64,000 nucleotides of DNA from Casimicrobium huifangae. GTDB taxonomy: Bacteria; Pseudomonadota; Gammaproteobacteria; Burkholderiales; Casimicrobiaceae. The notes beneath the pieces are model-generated. The model was given only the letters and a program-made list of their open reading frames with translations, did no database searches and was not told the origin of the DNA. The position numbers and the translations under genes were made by a program. This document shows, in pieces, positions 36,755-46,291 of the stretch; the stretch's first letter is position 1, and each line of letters opens with the position of its first letter. Location of the stretch: NCBI RefSeq assembly GCF_009746125.1, contig NZ_CP041352.1, forward strand, positions 2,402,436 through 2,466,435. Reading direction: 5' to 3'.

Positions 36755-37795
36755 CTAGGCAAACTGCTTCAAAAAGCGCAGATCGCCCTCGAAGAACAGG
36801 CGCAGATCGCCAATGCCGTAGCGCAACATCGTGAGACGCTCGAGCCCGGAGCCAAAGGCGAAGCCGATGTAGCGCTCGGGGTCGAGACCGAAGTTGCGCA
36901 CCACGCTCGGATGCACCTGGCCGGAACCGGAAATCTCCAGCCACTTGCCTTTCAGCGGGCCGCTTTCGAACTTCATGTCGATCTCGGCGGATGGCTCGGT
37001 GAACGGGAAGTAGCTCGGGCGGAAGCGCACCTGCAGGTCGTCGCTCTCGAAGAAGCGACGCAGGAAGTCGGTATAGACGCCCTTCAGGTCGGCGAACGAG
37101 ATGTTCTCGTCAATCCAGAGTCCCTCGACCTGATGGAACATCGGCGAGTGGGTGGCGTCGGAGTCGACGCGATAGGTGCGCCCCGGCGCGATGACCTTGA
37201 TCGGTTTGCCCTTCGTGGTCACGTCGCTCGCGTGCATCCGCGCGTAACGTACCTGCATCGGCGAGGTGTGGGTGCGCAGCAGCAGCGGCAGGCCGTCGGT
37301 GCCGTTCATGTCGACGTAGAACGTGTCCTGCATCGAGCGCGCCGGGTGGTTCGGCGGGTTGTTCAGCGCCGTGAAGTTGAACCAGTCGGCCTCAATCTCG
37401 GGGCCATCGGCGACGTCGAAACCGATCGAGCCAAAAATCTCCTCAACGCGCTGCCAGGTACGGATCACCGGGTGAATACCGCCCTGCCCCTTGCCACGAC
37501 CGGGCAGGGTGACGTCGATGGACTCCGCCGCGAGTTTGGCGTTGAGCGCATCGGCAGCGAGCGCGTCGCGCCGGGCTCGCAACGCAGCCTCGATAGCGTC
37601 CTTGGTGCGGTTGATCTCGGCGCCACGGGTCTTCTTTTCCTCCGGCGACAGGGTGGCCATGCCCTTCAGCAGGTCGGTGACGGCGCCGGTCTTGCCAAGG
37701 TACTTCGCCTTGGCGTTCTCCAGCGACGGTGCGTCGGCACAGGCAGCGAAGTCGGCACTGGCGGAGGCGATGATTTGTTCGAGGGATTGCGTCAT
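36755..37795 (-). CDS. pheS: Phenylalanyl-tRNA synthetase alpha subunit
   Basis: 346 residues from ATG 37795 ([16 protein letters not shown]); a further in-frame start 24 nt upstream would overlap the terminator arm region. An N-terminal coiled coil and class II catalytic motifs are seen: motif 1 near [20 protein letters not shown], motif 2 near [20 protein letters not shown] and motif 3 [18 protein letters not shown]. It forms the active site for Phe activation. It is separated from rplT by an intrinsic terminator and from pheT by the hairpin repeat, so its expression may be partly independent of the upstream genes. Confidence 0.97.
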   Translation of the reverse strand: MTQSLEQIIASASADFAACADAPSLENAKAKYLGKTGAVTDLLKGMATLSPEEKKTRGAEINRTKDAIEAALRARRDALAADALNAKLAAESIDVTLPGRGKGQGGIHPVIRTWQRVEEIFGSIGFDVADGPEIEADWFNFTALNNPPNHPARSMQDTFYVDMNGTDGLPLLLRTHTSPMQVRYARMHASDVTTKGKPIKVIAPGRTYRVDSDATHSPMFHQVEGLWIDENISFADLKGVYTDFLRRFFESDDLQVRFRPSYFPFTEPSAEIDMKFESGPLKGKWLEISGSGQVHPSVVRNFGLDPERYIGFAFGSGLERLTMLRYGIGDLRLFFEGDLRFLKQFA

Positions 37796-37815
37796 GTCAT
37801 CACGGTCCAGAAAAA

Positions 37816-37844
37816 ACAAAAGGGAGGCGGTGCCTCCCTTTTGT
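37816..37844 (-). terminator. Intrinsic terminator or attenuator between rplT and pheS
   Basis: ACAAAAGGGAGGC (37816-37828) and GCCTCCCTTTTGT (37832-37844) make a 13-bp stem with loop GGT, followed on the minus strand by TTTTTT. This is a textbook intrinsic terminator in the middle of the run, 21 nt before pheS. The 31-nt space after rplT is too short for a Phe-rich leader peptide, so it is either a partial terminator or is controlled otherwise. Confidence 0.85.
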
Positions 37845-37875
37845 GGGTTGCTCGAGAGCGGTCGGTAAGGGAGGC

Positions 37876-38226
37876 CTAGGCCTTCTTGACGCGCTCCACG
37901 AGCGCGGTAAACGCCGGCGCGTCAAAGACGGCCATGTCGGCGAGTACCTTGCGGTCGATCTCGATGGCCGCCTTTTTCAGGGCGCCCATGAAGGTCGAGT
38001 ACTTCATGCCGGCTTCGCGGGCTGCGGCGTTGATACGCGCAATCCACAGGGCACGGAAATCGCGCTTCTTGTTGCGGCGATCGCGATAGGCATATTGCCC
38101 GGCGCGCATCACCGCCTGCTTGGCAACGCGATAGACGTTATTGCGACGACCGCGATAGCCTTTGGCCAGCGCGATAATTTTCTTGTGACGGGCGCGGGCG
38201 GTTACACCACGTTTTACGCGAGGCAT
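37876..38226 (-). CDS. rplT: 50S ribosomal protein L20
   Basis: 116 residues, typical length. [40 protein letters not shown] and [20 protein letters not shown] are unmistakable L20. L20 binds 23S rRNA early in 50S assembly and in some bacteria represses its own operon. It follows rpmI by 13 nt. Confidence 0.98.
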   Translation of the reverse strand: MPRVKRGVTARARHKKIIALAKGYRGRRNNVYRVAKQAVMRAGQYAYRDRRNKKRDFRALWIARINAAAREAGMKYSTFMGALKKAAIEIDRKVLADMAVFDAPAFTALVERVKKA

Positions 38227-38239
38227 CTTTCAGTCCTCC

Positions 38240-38437
38240 TTATGCGTAGGGCAACATGGCCTTGACACGGCCGACGTCGCTCTCATGGATGGTAACGACA
38301 CCACGCAGCTGACGCTTGTTCTTCGTCGTGCGCTTGGTCAGGATATGGCGCTTGGTTGCGTGGCCACGCTTGACGCTGCCGCTCTTGCGGACTTTCAGCC
38401 GCTTGGAGGCGGCCTTTTTGGTCTTCATTTTGGGCAT
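38240..38437 (-). CDS. rpmI: 50S ribosomal protein L35
   Basis: 65 residues from ATG 38437 ([20 protein letters not shown]), the standard L35 start. An in-frame start three codons earlier is not used in the family. Highly basic throughout, with [18 protein letters not shown]. Lies between infC and rplT as usual; a 70-nt gap from infC contains no obvious terminator. Confidence 0.97.
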   Translation of the reverse strand: MPKMKTKKAASKRLKVRKSGSVKRGHATKRHILTKRTTKNKRQLRGVVTIHESDVGRVKAMLPYA

Positions 38438-38507
38438 GATTGCCAACTACTTTCTTGTGACCGGACGATAAAGCCCGGCTTCACGAACCTACAGAGGCGT
38501 TGCAGCA

Positions 38508-39146
38508 CTACGCTGCAATCTTGGGGGCCCCAGCGGGTTTCGTCGATGGCGCTTTCGCGCCATCTGCTGCAGCAGGAGCCGAGGCCCCTGCTGCAGGTTT
38601 TGCCGGTGCCGCCGCTTTCGCGGGCGCCACCTGCTTTTTCTTCGGTGCCAGCATCATCACCATGAGCCGGCCTTCCATCCGCGGAAACTGCTCAACCACG
38701 CAGATTTCCTCGGTGTCCGCCTTGATTCGGTCGAGTTGTCGTACGCCAAACTCCTGATGCGCCATTTCACGACCGCGGAAGCGCAAGGTGATTTTGACCT
38801 TGTCGCCCTCGGCAATGAACTCATGGATCTTGCGCATCTTGATCTGATAGTCATGCTCGTCGGTCTGCGGACGCAGCTTGATCTCCTTGATCTCGATCTG
38901 CTTCTGCTTGGACTTCGCTTCCTGCAGGCGCTTGGACTCCTGAAACTTGAATTTGCCGTAATCCATGATGCGGCAAACCGGTGGTTGCGCCGTCGGGGCG
39001 ATTTCAACCAGATCAAGCTCAGCGTCCTCGGCCATCGCCATTGCTTCGCGCAATGATTTAATGCCGGCCTGCTCACCGTCTTTGTCTATCAGTCGAACCT
39101 CGGGAGCGGTGATCTCTCGATTGATTCGGGTGTCTTTATCGGCTAT
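38508..39146 (-). CDS. infC: Translation initiation factor IF-3, AUA start codon
   Basis: 212 residues if started at ATA 39146. Conserved IF-3 sequence begins well before the first standard start codon: [17 protein letters not shown], then [40 protein letters not shown] and FRGREMAHQ. There is no ATG, GTG or TTG between the upstream TAG-side boundary and the conserved part except an internal TTG (39053) that would delete about 31 conserved residues. CTGGAG lies 7 nt before the ATA. IF-3 genes are known to use rare AUU-type starts so that IF-3 represses itself. The C-terminus carries an extra Ala/Pro/Lys-rich tail of about 45 residues. Confidence 0.9.
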   Translation of the reverse strand: MADKDTRINREITAPEVRLIDKDGEQAGIKSLREAMAMAEDAELDLVEIAPTAQPPVCRIMDYGKFKFQESKRLQEAKSKQKQIEIKEIKLRPQTDEHDYQIKMRKIHEFIAEGDKVKITLRFRGREMAHQEFGVRQLDRIKADTEEICVVEQFPRMEGRLMVMMLAPKKKQVAPAKAAAPAKPAAGASAPAAADGAKAPSTKPAGAPKIAA

Positions 39147-39161
39147 GTGACAACTCCAGCA

Positions 39162-41081
39162 CTAAATAGTCTTGTGCATTCCCGGTCTGTTTTGGGAAAC
39201 GGCCAGTTCAATGAACTTTTCGACGGGCATCACGCCCAAGTCCTGATTGCCGCGCCCGCGAACCGCGACTGCGCCTTGTTCGGCCTCTTTGCCGCCCACC
39301 ACAGCGATGTACGGGAGCTTTTGAAGGCTTAACTCGCGGATTTTATAGGATATTTTGTCCGCCCTCAAGTCCGCCTCGGCCCGGATGCCAGCGGCCTTGA
39401 GCCGATTTACAACGGTTTCGGCGTATTCGTTCTGATCCGAGGTGATCGACGCAACCGCAATTTGCCGCGGCGCCAGCCACAGCGGCAGGGCGCCAGCGTA
39501 GTTCTCGATCAGGATGCCGATAAAGCGCTCCAGCGAGCCCACGATGGCGCGGTGCAGCATGATCGGCGTCTTGCGCGAGTTGTCCTCGGCCACGTACTCG
39601 GCCCCCAGTCGGGCCGGCATATTGGGGTCGACCTGCATGGTGCCGCACTGCCAGACGCGGCCCAGCGCGTCCTTGAGCGAATACTCGATCTTGGGGCCAT
39701 AAAAGGCGCCCTCGCCCTTCAGCTCTTCCCACGGCGCGCCGGCCGCGTCCAGCGCGTCCATCAGGGCCTTTTCGGCCTTGTCCCAGCTTTCTTCCGACCC
39801 GATGCGCTTTTCCGGGCGCGTCGAGATCTTGTAGATGATGTCGGTGAAGCCGAAATCGGCGTACACCTTCTGCAGCAGGCGCGTGAAGGCGAGGCACTCG
39901 GCCTGGATCTGGTCTTCCATCACGAAGATGTGACCATCGTCCTGCGTGAACCCGCGTACCCGCATGATGCCGTGCAGCGAGCCCGACGACTCATTACGAT
40001 GGCAGGAGCCGAACTCGCCGTAGCGCAGCGGCAGCTCCTTGTACGAATGCAGGCCCGCGTTGTAGATCTGAAGGTGACCCGGACAGTTCATGGGCTTGAC
40101 GGCGTACGTCCGCTTCTCGGACTCCGTCGTGAACATGTTGTCCTTGTAGTTCTCCCAATGGCCTGACTTTTCCCACAACGTGCGGTCGAGGATCTGCGGC
40201 CCCTTCACTTCCTGATAGCCGTTGTTCTCGTAGACCTTGCGCATGTACTGCTCGACGACCTGCCAGATGCGCCAGCCGTTGGGATGCCAGAACACCATGC
40301 CCGGCGCCTCGTCTTGCACGTGAAACAGGTCGAGCAGCTTGCCGATCTTCCTGTGATCGCGCTTCTCGGCCTCTTCCAGCCGGAACAGATAGGCGTCGAG
40401 GTCTTCCTTCTTCGCCCAAGCCGTGCCGTAGACGCGCGTCAGCATCTCGTTGCGATGATCGCCACGCCAGTAGGCGCCGGCCACCTTCATCAGCTTGAAG
40501 TGCTTCAGGCGTCCCGTCGACGGTACGTGCGGTCCGCGGCAGAGATCCGTGAACGCGCCTTCGGAATAGAGCGACACGTCCTCGTTGGCCGGAATGCTCG
40601 CAATGATCTCGGCCTTGTACGCCTCGCCGATGCCCTTGAAGTAGGCGACGGCCTCGTCGCGCGGCAGCACCTTGCGCAGGACCTTCTCGTCCTTTTTGGC
40701 CAGTTCGGCCATCTTGGCCTCGATCTTCTCGAGGTCTTCCAGCGTGAAGGGGCGTTTGTACGAAAAGTCGTAATAGAAACCGTCGTCGATGACCGGGCCG
40801 ATCGTGACCTGGGCTTCGGGATACAGCTCCTTGACCGCGTACGCCAGCAGGTGCGCCGTCGAGTGGCGGATCACGTCGACGCCATCAGCGTCCTTTTCGG
40901 TGACGATTGCCAGTTGTGCGTCTTTGTCGATGACGAAGGATGTATCGACCAGCTTGCCATCGACCTTGCCGGCCAGTGCCGCCTTGGCGAGGCCGGCGCC
41001 GATGCTGGCGGCGACTTCAGCGACGCTGACCGGTTTGTCAAACGGCCGCTTCGAACCGTCGGGGAGTTGTACTTGAATCAT
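39162..41081 (-). CDS. thrS: Threonyl-tRNA synthetase
   Basis: 639 residues, normal length. N-terminal TGS domain ([20 protein letters not shown]), editing domain ([20 protein letters not shown] with the HxxxH-type site) and class II catalytic core with the zinc Cys in [10 protein letters not shown] and motif 2 at [16 protein letters not shown]. The anticodon-binding domain is at the end ([20 protein letters not shown]). It charges tRNA-Thr and edits Ser-tRNA-Thr. First gene of the translation run; a terminator hairpin lies 24 nt upstream. Confidence 0.98.
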   Translation of the reverse strand: MIQVQLPDGSKRPFDKPVSVAEVAASIGAGLAKAALAGKVDGKLVDTSFVIDKDAQLAIVTEKDADGVDVIRHSTAHLLAYAVKELYPEAQVTIGPVIDDGFYYDFSYKRPFTLEDLEKIEAKMAELAKKDEKVLRKVLPRDEAVAYFKGIGEAYKAEIIASIPANEDVSLYSEGAFTDLCRGPHVPSTGRLKHFKLMKVAGAYWRGDHRNEMLTRVYGTAWAKKEDLDAYLFRLEEAEKRDHRKIGKLLDLFHVQDEAPGMVFWHPNGWRIWQVVEQYMRKVYENNGYQEVKGPQILDRTLWEKSGHWENYKDNMFTTESEKRTYAVKPMNCPGHLQIYNAGLHSYKELPLRYGEFGSCHRNESSGSLHGIMRVRGFTQDDGHIFVMEDQIQAECLAFTRLLQKVYADFGFTDIIYKISTRPEKRIGSEESWDKAEKALMDALDAAGAPWEELKGEGAFYGPKIEYSLKDALGRVWQCGTMQVDPNMPARLGAEYVAEDNSRKTPIMLHRAIVGSLERFIGILIENYAGALPLWLAPRQIAVASITSDQNEYAETVVNRLKAAGIRAEADLRADKISYKIRELSLQKLPYIAVVGGKEAEQGAVAVRGRGNQDLGVMPVEKFIELAVSQNRPGMHKTI

Positions 41082-41104
41082 GAATTTTCAGTCGTTGAAA
41101 ACAA

Positions 41105-41126
41105 AAAAGCAGCCGAAGCTGCTTTT
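41105..41126 (-). terminator. Intrinsic terminator between tRNA-Val and thrS
   Basis: On the minus strand AAAAGCAGC-TTCG-GCTGCTTTT (41126 to 41105) forms a 9-bp stem with a stable UUCG loop, followed by TTGTTTTC. It sits after tRNA-Val and just before thrS, so it may end the tRNA transcript or attenuate thrS. Confidence 0.75.
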
Positions 41127-41253
41127 CCAATAGTCACTGTAGACACGTCGAAACGACGCAGAAAGCCCTAGCCCCGGCGGTGATGAAACCTTCCAAAAGT
41201 GCTAGTTCGCGGCATTCTTCGGCATCCCTTATGAACAACGTGGCGGACGAATC

Positions 41254-41330
41254 TGGTAGAGACAATTGGATTCGAACCAACGACCCCCACCATGTCAAGG
41301 TGGTGCTCTAACCAACTGAGCTATGTCTCT
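41254..41330 (-). tRNA. tRNA-Val (anticodon GAC)
   Basis: 77 nt with encoded CCA. Acceptor AGAGACA/TGTCTCT pairs fully. Anticodon stem CCACC/GGTGG around TTGACAT gives GAC (Val). The T arm ATTGG-type stem (GTTGG/CCAAT, with one G-T pair) and D arm GCTCAGTTGGTTAGAGC are normal. A perfect TATAAT box stands 11 nt upstream. Confidence 0.96.
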
Positions 41331-41341
41331 GTGAGTCATAA

Positions 41342-41347
41342 ATTATA
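41342..41347 (-). promoter_or_regulatory. -10 box of the tRNA-Val promoter
   Basis: A perfect TATAAT on the minus strand, 11 nt before the tRNA 5' end, in an AT-rich patch. The -35 region (around 41364-41370) is poor. Confidence 0.6.
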
Positions 41348-41601
41348 GCGCAGATTTCATCACACAGTACGGGCACGGAAATCGACCGCGTCCCTTGACG
41401 TTGCGACTGGCTTGTACCGGAGTGTTCAGTCAATTGCGGTAAGACTCAGCCACCGCATCCAAGTACGTCGAATCGACACTTCGGCGCTATCGGTTTACTC
41501 CTGCGCGATCCTTCGGCAGAATTACCTTACGGCGTAAATATTGGTCGGCCCCGAGCGGCTTGGCTGACACGTCCGCGACAAAGGGCAGCAAAGGACAGCG
41601 C
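41348..41601. other. Intergenic region between tRNA-Val promoter and DUF4240 gene
   Basis: Together with 41082-41253 this makes about 520 nt without a protein gene. Beyond the tRNA, its promoter and the hairpin, I see only the presumed plus-strand promoter region of the DUF4240 gene and its AAAGGA ribosome-binding site. Confidence 0.35.
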
Positions 41602-42870
41602 ATGACCCACGACGACTTCTGGAGGCACATCGAAGGCCTCATCCACGCAGGCGCGCATGCCAACAAGCCGGAGCCCTACCGCAAGCGTCTCGCTGCCCTG
41701 CTGGACAGTTTCGACGCGCATCAAGTCGCCTGGTTCCTGCACCATGTGAACTATCGCCTGAGCCGGCTTCGTACGCGCGGACACTGGCTCGCGGCGACGC
41801 TCGCGCACGCCGGCGCCTGTGACGACGAAGACTTCGCCGCCTTCCGCTCGTGGGTGATCGCGCACGGGCGCGATGCCTTCGATCAGGTGCTGGCCAACCC
41901 CGATCGCGCCGCGTCGCTTGGCATTCCGCTGGACCGGAACGGAGACCCGAAGCCGGCGCTCAATGCCCTGGCGTGGACGCCCGGCAAGATTTTCGACAAG
42001 AAAACTCGCAGCGACGCCGACACCCAATCCGCGATCTGGAAGACGATCGCCGCCGACGAGAGTACGCGGCATGAAGAAGACTTTCACATCGGCTGGAGCT
42101 ACTGGGAACCGGTGGCACCCGGCGAGCTGGAGCGCGACTTCCCCGCGCTATGGGCGGCGTTCGGCGCACGTTACCGTGACCATTTGGCCAGTAGCGACTA
42201 CGACGATCCGCTCGCCGGTTTCGTCAGGTCAGCCGAGGTGAAGGGGCTGGGCCAGGTAAACATCGGCGACACGCTGGTCAGCCGCCATGATGGCACCAGC
42301 TTCGTCGTGCTCGGCATCAGCGACACGGCGGCAATATTCGGCGACGATGAGTATCTCGGCGGGGATGACTTCCGCTACATCGCACGAGTTCAGGAGGAAG
42401 ACGGCGAGATCCACAGCAATCAGGGGCTCTCGGGACGCCATCAGCGCCGACCGGACGATCCGGATACCGGACCGCCGGAAGAGGACGACGACGGCGACAT
42501 GGGCAGCGGCGTCAGTGACGAAAGCATGGAGCTGGATGACGCGATCCAGGCGCGCGTGAAGGCTGCGTTGGGCGACGACGTGCGCGTGATCTACGAGGCG
42601 TATGACTATGATGATGAGGACTTGCCGGTCGACAACCTCGATCAGCGGGCCCACAAAGGCAAGATACGCTTCGTCGCCGAGGACCCGAACGATGGCGAGA
42701 CATTCGAAAGCGAGACTCTGGAGAACCCGACGTGGCTGGATGTGGCGCGCGTCGCCAACCAGATGCTGATCGCGCTCAACGATCACCATCACGTCTACCT
42801 GGAGGGTTTCGACATCGTCAAGCGCCCGAAAGGCGAAGCGGCGATTGCTGAGTTCTCAATGGGATCCTGA
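41602..42870 (+). CDS. DUF4240 N-terminal protein with acidic central region
   Basis: 422 residues from ATG 41602, preferred over 41560 because AAAGGA is close upstream and the DUF4240 sequence starts here (MTHDDFWRHIEGLIHAG). DUF4240 covers about residues 1-130. A second domain (about 195-270; GQVNIGDTLVSRHDGTSFVV) and an acidic stretch (PPEEDDDGDMGSG near 295) follow, then a C-terminal alpha/beta part. No signal or membrane span. Function unknown; DUF4240 also occurs in Gram-positive and actinobacterial proteins. It is monocistronic. Confidence 0.7.
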   Translation: MTHDDFWRHIEGLIHAGAHANKPEPYRKRLAALLDSFDAHQVAWFLHHVNYRLSRLRTRGHWLAATLAHAGACDDEDFAAFRSWVIAHGRDAFDQVLANPDRAASLGIPLDRNGDPKPALNALAWTPGKIFDKKTRSDADTQSAIWKTIAADESTRHEEDFHIGWSYWEPVAPGELERDFPALWAAFGARYRDHLASSDYDDPLAGFVRSAEVKGLGQVNIGDTLVSRHDGTSFVVLGISDTAAIFGDDEYLGGDDFRYIARVQEEDGEIHSNQGLSGRHQRRPDDPDTGPPEEDDDGDMGSGVSDESMELDDAIQARVKAALGDDVRVIYEAYDYDDEDLPVDNLDQRAHKGKIRFVAEDPNDGETFESETLENPTWLDVARVANQMLIALNDHHHVYLEGFDIVKRPKGEAAIAEFSMGS

Positions 42871-42972
42871 CCGTTTCGGGCGGTTCGACGGTGGCGGGCA
42901 CGAGCAACCAAAAAAGTTATCAACTTTTTCGTGAAGCGACCGTTTCGCAGGGCCTGAAAGATGATTCCGCTA

Positions 42973-42993
42973 ATAGTCGACTTTTGGCAGAAA
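42973..42993 (+). repeat. Copy 3 of intergenic motif AGTCGACTT-N2-3-GC[CA][AG]AAA
   Basis: Reads ATAGTCGACTTTTGGCAGAA, in the convergent gap between the DUF4240 and DUF1178 genes. A weak AT-only palindrome (AAAAAGTT/AACTTTTT, 42911-42929) lies about 45 nt before it. Confidence 0.45.
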
Positions 42994-43085
42994 GCGCGCG
43001 AAGCCCTCAATCAGCCGTCTTTGCAGCGAAAAGCCAATCGGAAAAAAGGTCACCCGAATGTCCCAGGCGGCTGCATCCGCCGCCC

Positions 43086-43541
43086 CTAGTGCGCGTTCGG
43101 AAAATCCACCGGAAACGGCAGGCTGGCAAACTCGATGCCCTCCTCGCGCAACGCTTCGGCCGTCTCACGGTCGGTGCGACCACGAATGCCGCGATGCTCC
43201 TTCTCACCGTAATGCATGGCGCGCGCTTCCTCGGCAAACCGCTCACCGACGTACTCGGTGTTGTCGCGCACCTGCTGGGCGAACCCGGCAATCGCTTCCT
43301 TCAGCTTCCCGTAGTCGATTTCGCCATCAGGCTGAGTGGCTGCCTCAACTGCCTCGCGCTTTGTCTCCGGCGCAGCGCCAACATTGATGCGCGGGGCATG
43401 CAGTTTGCGCTCGACCTGCTTTGACGCGCACACCGGACACTCGACGAGACCGCGGTCACGCTGATTCTCGAAGTCAGCGGGCGACGAAAACCAGCCTTCA
43501 AAGGGGTGCTGGTTTTCGCAGGCGAGGTTGTAGACGATCAC
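43086..43541 (-). CDS. DUF1178 family protein
   Basis: 151 residues. The N-terminus MIVYNLACENQHPFEGWF and the zinc-knuckle cysteines (Cys8, Cys35, Cys38 in ECPVCAS) define DUF1178; a helical C-terminus (FAQQVRDNTEYVGERFAEEA) follows, with the family ending GIEFASLPFP. The role is unknown; a zinc-binding regulatory or RNA/protein-binding function is possible. It is a common chromosomal gene in alpha- and betaproteobacteria. Stands alone, convergent with the DUF4240 gene. Confidence 0.9.
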   Translation of the reverse strand: MIVYNLACENQHPFEGWFSSPADFENQRDRGLVECPVCASKQVERKLHAPRINVGAAPETKREAVEAATQPDGEIDYGKLKEAIAGFAQQVRDNTEYVGERFAEEARAMHYGEKEHRGIRGRTDRETAEALREEGIEFASLPFPVDFPNAH

Positions 43542-43601
43542 GATGGCAGGCCGAAAAAAAGCGATGCAGCGGCGGTGCTGACAATCCGGTTTTAGCTCAA
43601 G

Positions 43602-44807
43602 TCAGTAACGAACCTGACCATTGCGATCCAGTACGGTCAGTTCGACAAACTTCGAGGCACCGTGGTCATCCGGTCCGAAGGACACCGGAAACCCGCCCAG
43701 ATTGGCATCACGCATGCTCTCGATCGCACGGATCAGCGCCTCGCGCGAGGTGTCCCCACCGCGTTTGAGTGCCTCTACCATGATGCGGGCGGCGATGAAG
43801 CCTTCAAGGCTGGTGTACGACAATTCCGCGCCTTTGGCCTTGATCAGGCGCTGATATTCCATGACCCACGGGTATTTTTCGCTGGCTGGCGATGGCACTA
43901 CCTGCGAAATCATGACGCCGCTGCCAATCGGACCGAGCGCCTTCGCCAGCGCCTTGGTACCAACGAAAGACACATTGGCGTAGCGCGTCAGCAAGCCGCG
44001 CGCCTTGGTCTGTTTGATGAATTCGGCGCAGGAGCCATAGGTGCTGACCATCACGATGGCCTCCGGCTTGGCGGCGAGCATGCGCTCGACGGCAGCGCTG
44101 ACATCGTTGCTGTTGCGCTCAACAGTTGCCTTGGCGAACACATTCATGCGCCGCGAAGCCAGCGCCTTCTCGACACCAGCCAATCCGGCCTGACCGTAGG
44201 CGTCGTTCTGATGGAACACGGCGATCCTGGTCAGCCCCTCGGCAACCAGTTGTTTGACGATCAGCTCGGTCTCGTCGAAATAGCTGGCCCGGACGTTAAA
44301 CACGTAACGGTTGAACGGTGCGCGCAGCAACTCTGCGCCGGTAAACGCGCCGAAGAACGGCACCTTGGCGTTGGTCGCGAGCGGAATCGACGCCGCGCTG
44401 GTCGGCGTGCCGACGTAGCCAAACAGCGCATGCACATCCTCGTCAATCAGCCGCCGGGTGTTCGCCTCGGCACGGCTGGGCTCGTAGCCATCATCCAGCG
44501 TCTTCAGCACGATCTTGCGTCCGCGAATGCCGCCAGCGGCGTTGATCGACTCGAAGTACATCTGCGCGCCAAGCTGCATTTCGCGACCCAGCTCGGCCGC
44601 AGGACCGCTCAACGCGACCGACTGGCCGAGCACGATGTCCTGTGCAGCTGCGCTCGAGGGCAACGCAATCAGCGACAGCGCCGCCGTGATGACGGCCGCA
44701 GGCTTTTGCCAGTGTGTGATTCGCAGACCGACAGCGCCGAGATGTCGGGCCAGAGCGCGAATGCGCCTGAACGCGGGACCGGACGGCCCCGAGGAGGGAT
44801 TACTCAT
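43602..44807 (-). CDS. Branched-chain-amino-acid-type ABC transporter substrate-binding protein
   Basis: 401 residues with a long n-region and signal peptide (AAVITAALSLIALPSSAAAQ). The mature protein begins DIVLGQSVALSGPAAELGRE and has GGIRGRKIVLKTLDDGYEP and LFGYVGTPTSAASIPLA, the periplasmic binding fold type I of LivJ/LivK relatives. No permease or ATPase gene is adjacent. The gene at 45173 is a close paralogue. It may feed a transporter encoded elsewhere or serve a sensor. ATG 44807 lacks a clear Shine-Dalgarno. Confidence 0.9.
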   Translation of the reverse strand: MSNPSSGPSGPAFRRIRALARHLGAVGLRITHWQKPAAVITAALSLIALPSSAAAQDIVLGQSVALSGPAAELGREMQLGAQMYFESINAAGGIRGRKIVLKTLDDGYEPSRAEANTRRLIDEDVHALFGYVGTPTSAASIPLATNAKVPFFGAFTGAELLRAPFNRYVFNVRASYFDETELIVKQLVAEGLTRIAVFHQNDAYGQAGLAGVEKALASRRMNVFAKATVERNSNDVSAAVERMLAAKPEAIVMVSTYGSCAEFIKQTKARGLLTRYANVSFVGTKALAKALGPIGSGVMISQVVPSPASEKYPWVMEYQRLIKAKGAELSYTSLEGFIAARIMVEALKRGGDTSREALIRAIESMRDANLGGFPVSFGPDDHGASKFVELTVLDRNGQVRY

Positions 44808-45172
44808 TTGCTATAACTTTTTATGAATTGCCAACCTCAACTGCCACCGGCTTGAGGTACTCGCGCAATCAAAAGAAAGTGCAGCGGTTCAAATCTCGGC
44901 AGCAGCCACCAGTAATGACAATAACATAGCCACCATTAGCGCATGTTTATTTCACGACGGAATAAAAAAACAACCTGAAGCCACACCAGCGCGGCGGCCA
45001 GGGCGAATCGCTGAATGAATCCTGGCGATGCGGCGTACCGCAGTTCGAAGTGCAACGCGAGGTGGAGGGACCAGCCATCGGCACAACGATGGCGAGCACT
45101 TCAGCAATGCAAAGCGCTCAACGCTCGCACAAAACCAGCCTCCGACGCGCGCTGGAGGCTGGACGCGCGGAA
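44808..45172. other. 365-nt gap between the two binding-protein genes
   Basis: Holds the terminator of the upstream gene (45131-45162) and, nearer 44808, an AT-rich stretch around 44920-44980 that should contain the promoter for the gene ending at 43602. No open frame with coding character. Confidence 0.45.
45131..45162 (-). terminator. Intrinsic terminator after the second binding-protein gene
   Basis: CCAGCCTCC (45135-45143) and GGAGGCTGG (45154-45162) form a 9-bp stem, followed on the minus strand by TTTT (45134-45131). It lies 10 nt past the stop codon at 45173, so the two binding proteins are transcribed separately. Confidence 0.75.
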
Positions 45173-46291
45173 CTAGTAACGAACCTCGCCGTTCTTGTTC
45201 AGCACAGTCATCTCGACAAACTTCGAGGCGTTGTGGTTGTCGGCGGCGAAGGCTGCGATAAAGCCGCCCAGATCAACGCGAAGGCCCTCCAGCGCCTTGA
45301 CCAGTGCCTCGCGCGACGCATCGCCGCCCCGGCGCAACGCCTCGACCAGCACTTTGGCCGCGATGTAGCCCTCGAGACTGGTGTACGACATATCAGCAGC
45401 CCCTGCGGCTTTCATCGCCTTCTGGTACTCGGCGATGATCGGAAACTTGTTGGCGGTTGGCGGCGGCATGACTTGCGAAATCATCACGCCATCCGCAGCC
45501 GGTCCCAACGCCTTGGCCAGCGCACGGGTACCGACGAAGCTCACGTTGACAAACTGGGCGACCAACTGCTTGGCCTTGGCCTGTTTGATGAATTCGGCAC
45601 AGGACGAGTAGGCGCTGATCATGATCACCACCTCCGGCTTCGCGGCCAGCATGGTCGCAAGGGCAGCCGCGACGTCAGTGGAGTTGCGCTCGACGGTGGC
45701 CTTCGCCGCGACTTGCAGATTGCGCCTGGTCAGCGCGCGCTCAACTCCGGCCAGCCCCGCCTGACCGTAAGAGTCGTTCTGATAGAAAACAGCGATTTTG
45801 GTGATCCCGCCCTGCGTCATCTGGCGGACGATAGCCTCGGTCTCGTCGAAGTAACTGGCGCGCACGTTGAAGACGTAACGGTTGGGCGGGTTGCGCAGCA
45901 GCTCGGCGCCGGTAAACGCCCCGAAGAACGGCACTTTGGCCTTGGTCGCCACCGGGATCGAAGCGGCGCTGGTCGGTGTGCCAACGTAACCAAACAGCGC
46001 AAGCACCTCGCCGTCGTCCACGAACTGTTTGGTGTTCGCCTCGGCGCGCGGTGGTTCATAACCGTCATCCAGCGTCTTCAGGACAATTTTCTTGCCACGG
46101 ATGCCGCCCGCCGCGTTGATGGCATCAAAGTACACCTTGGCGCCGAGCTGCATCTCCTTGCCCAGTTCCTGCGCCGGACCGGTGAGCGCGGCAGATTGAC
46201 CGAGCACAATGTCCTGCGCAAAAGAGGCTAGCGGAGCGGCCGTAGCAATAATCGACGCCGTCGCGAATGCCAGCAGATTGCGGTACTTCAA
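45173..46291 (-). CDS. Branched-chain-amino-acid-type ABC transporter substrate-binding protein, paralogue
   Basis: 372 residues from TTG 46291, chosen because GGAGG stands 7 nt upstream and a normal signal peptide starts there (LKYRNLLAFATASIIATAAP, cleavage near SFA). The mature part DIVLGQSAALTGPAQELGKE, GGIRGKKIVLKTLDDGYEP and FGYVGTPTSAASIP parallels the gene at 43602 across its length. Type I periplasmic binding fold. Again no transporter genes adjoin. Upstream 46316-46550 is non-coding. Confidence 0.9.
   Translation of the reverse strand: MKYRNLLAFATASIIATAAPLASFAQDIVLGQSAALTGPAQELGKEMQLGAKVYFDAINAAGGIRGKKIVLKTLDDGYEPPRAEANTKQFVDDGEVLALFGYVGTPTSAASIPVATKAKVPFFGAFTGAELLRNPPNRYVFNVRASYFDETEAIVRQMTQGGITKIAVFYQNDSYGQAGLAGVERALTRRNLQVAAKATVERNSTDVAAALATMLAAKPEVVIMISAYSSCAEFIKQAKAKQLVAQFVNVSFVGTRALAKALGPAADGVMISQVMPPPTANKFPIIAEYQKAMKAAGAADMSYTSLEGYIAAKVLVEALRRGGDASREALVKALEGLRVDLGGFIAAFAADNHNASKFVEMTVLNKNGEVRY

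Noticed and set aside
37796..37875. Phe leader peptide for attenuation of pheST
   Set aside because: The space between the rplT stop and the terminator is 31 nt with no Phe-rich short frame, so classical peptide attenuation is not supported.
42911..42929. AT-only palindrome AAAAAGTT-ATC-AACTTTTT as a bidirectional terminator
   Set aside because: The stem has only two G-C pairs and a 3-nt loop; too weak to call a terminator although the convergent position is suitable.
45050..46231. 393-codon plus-strand frame over the second binding-protein gene, with a similar frame over the first
   Set aside because: Both antisense frames look alike only because the two sense genes are paralogues.
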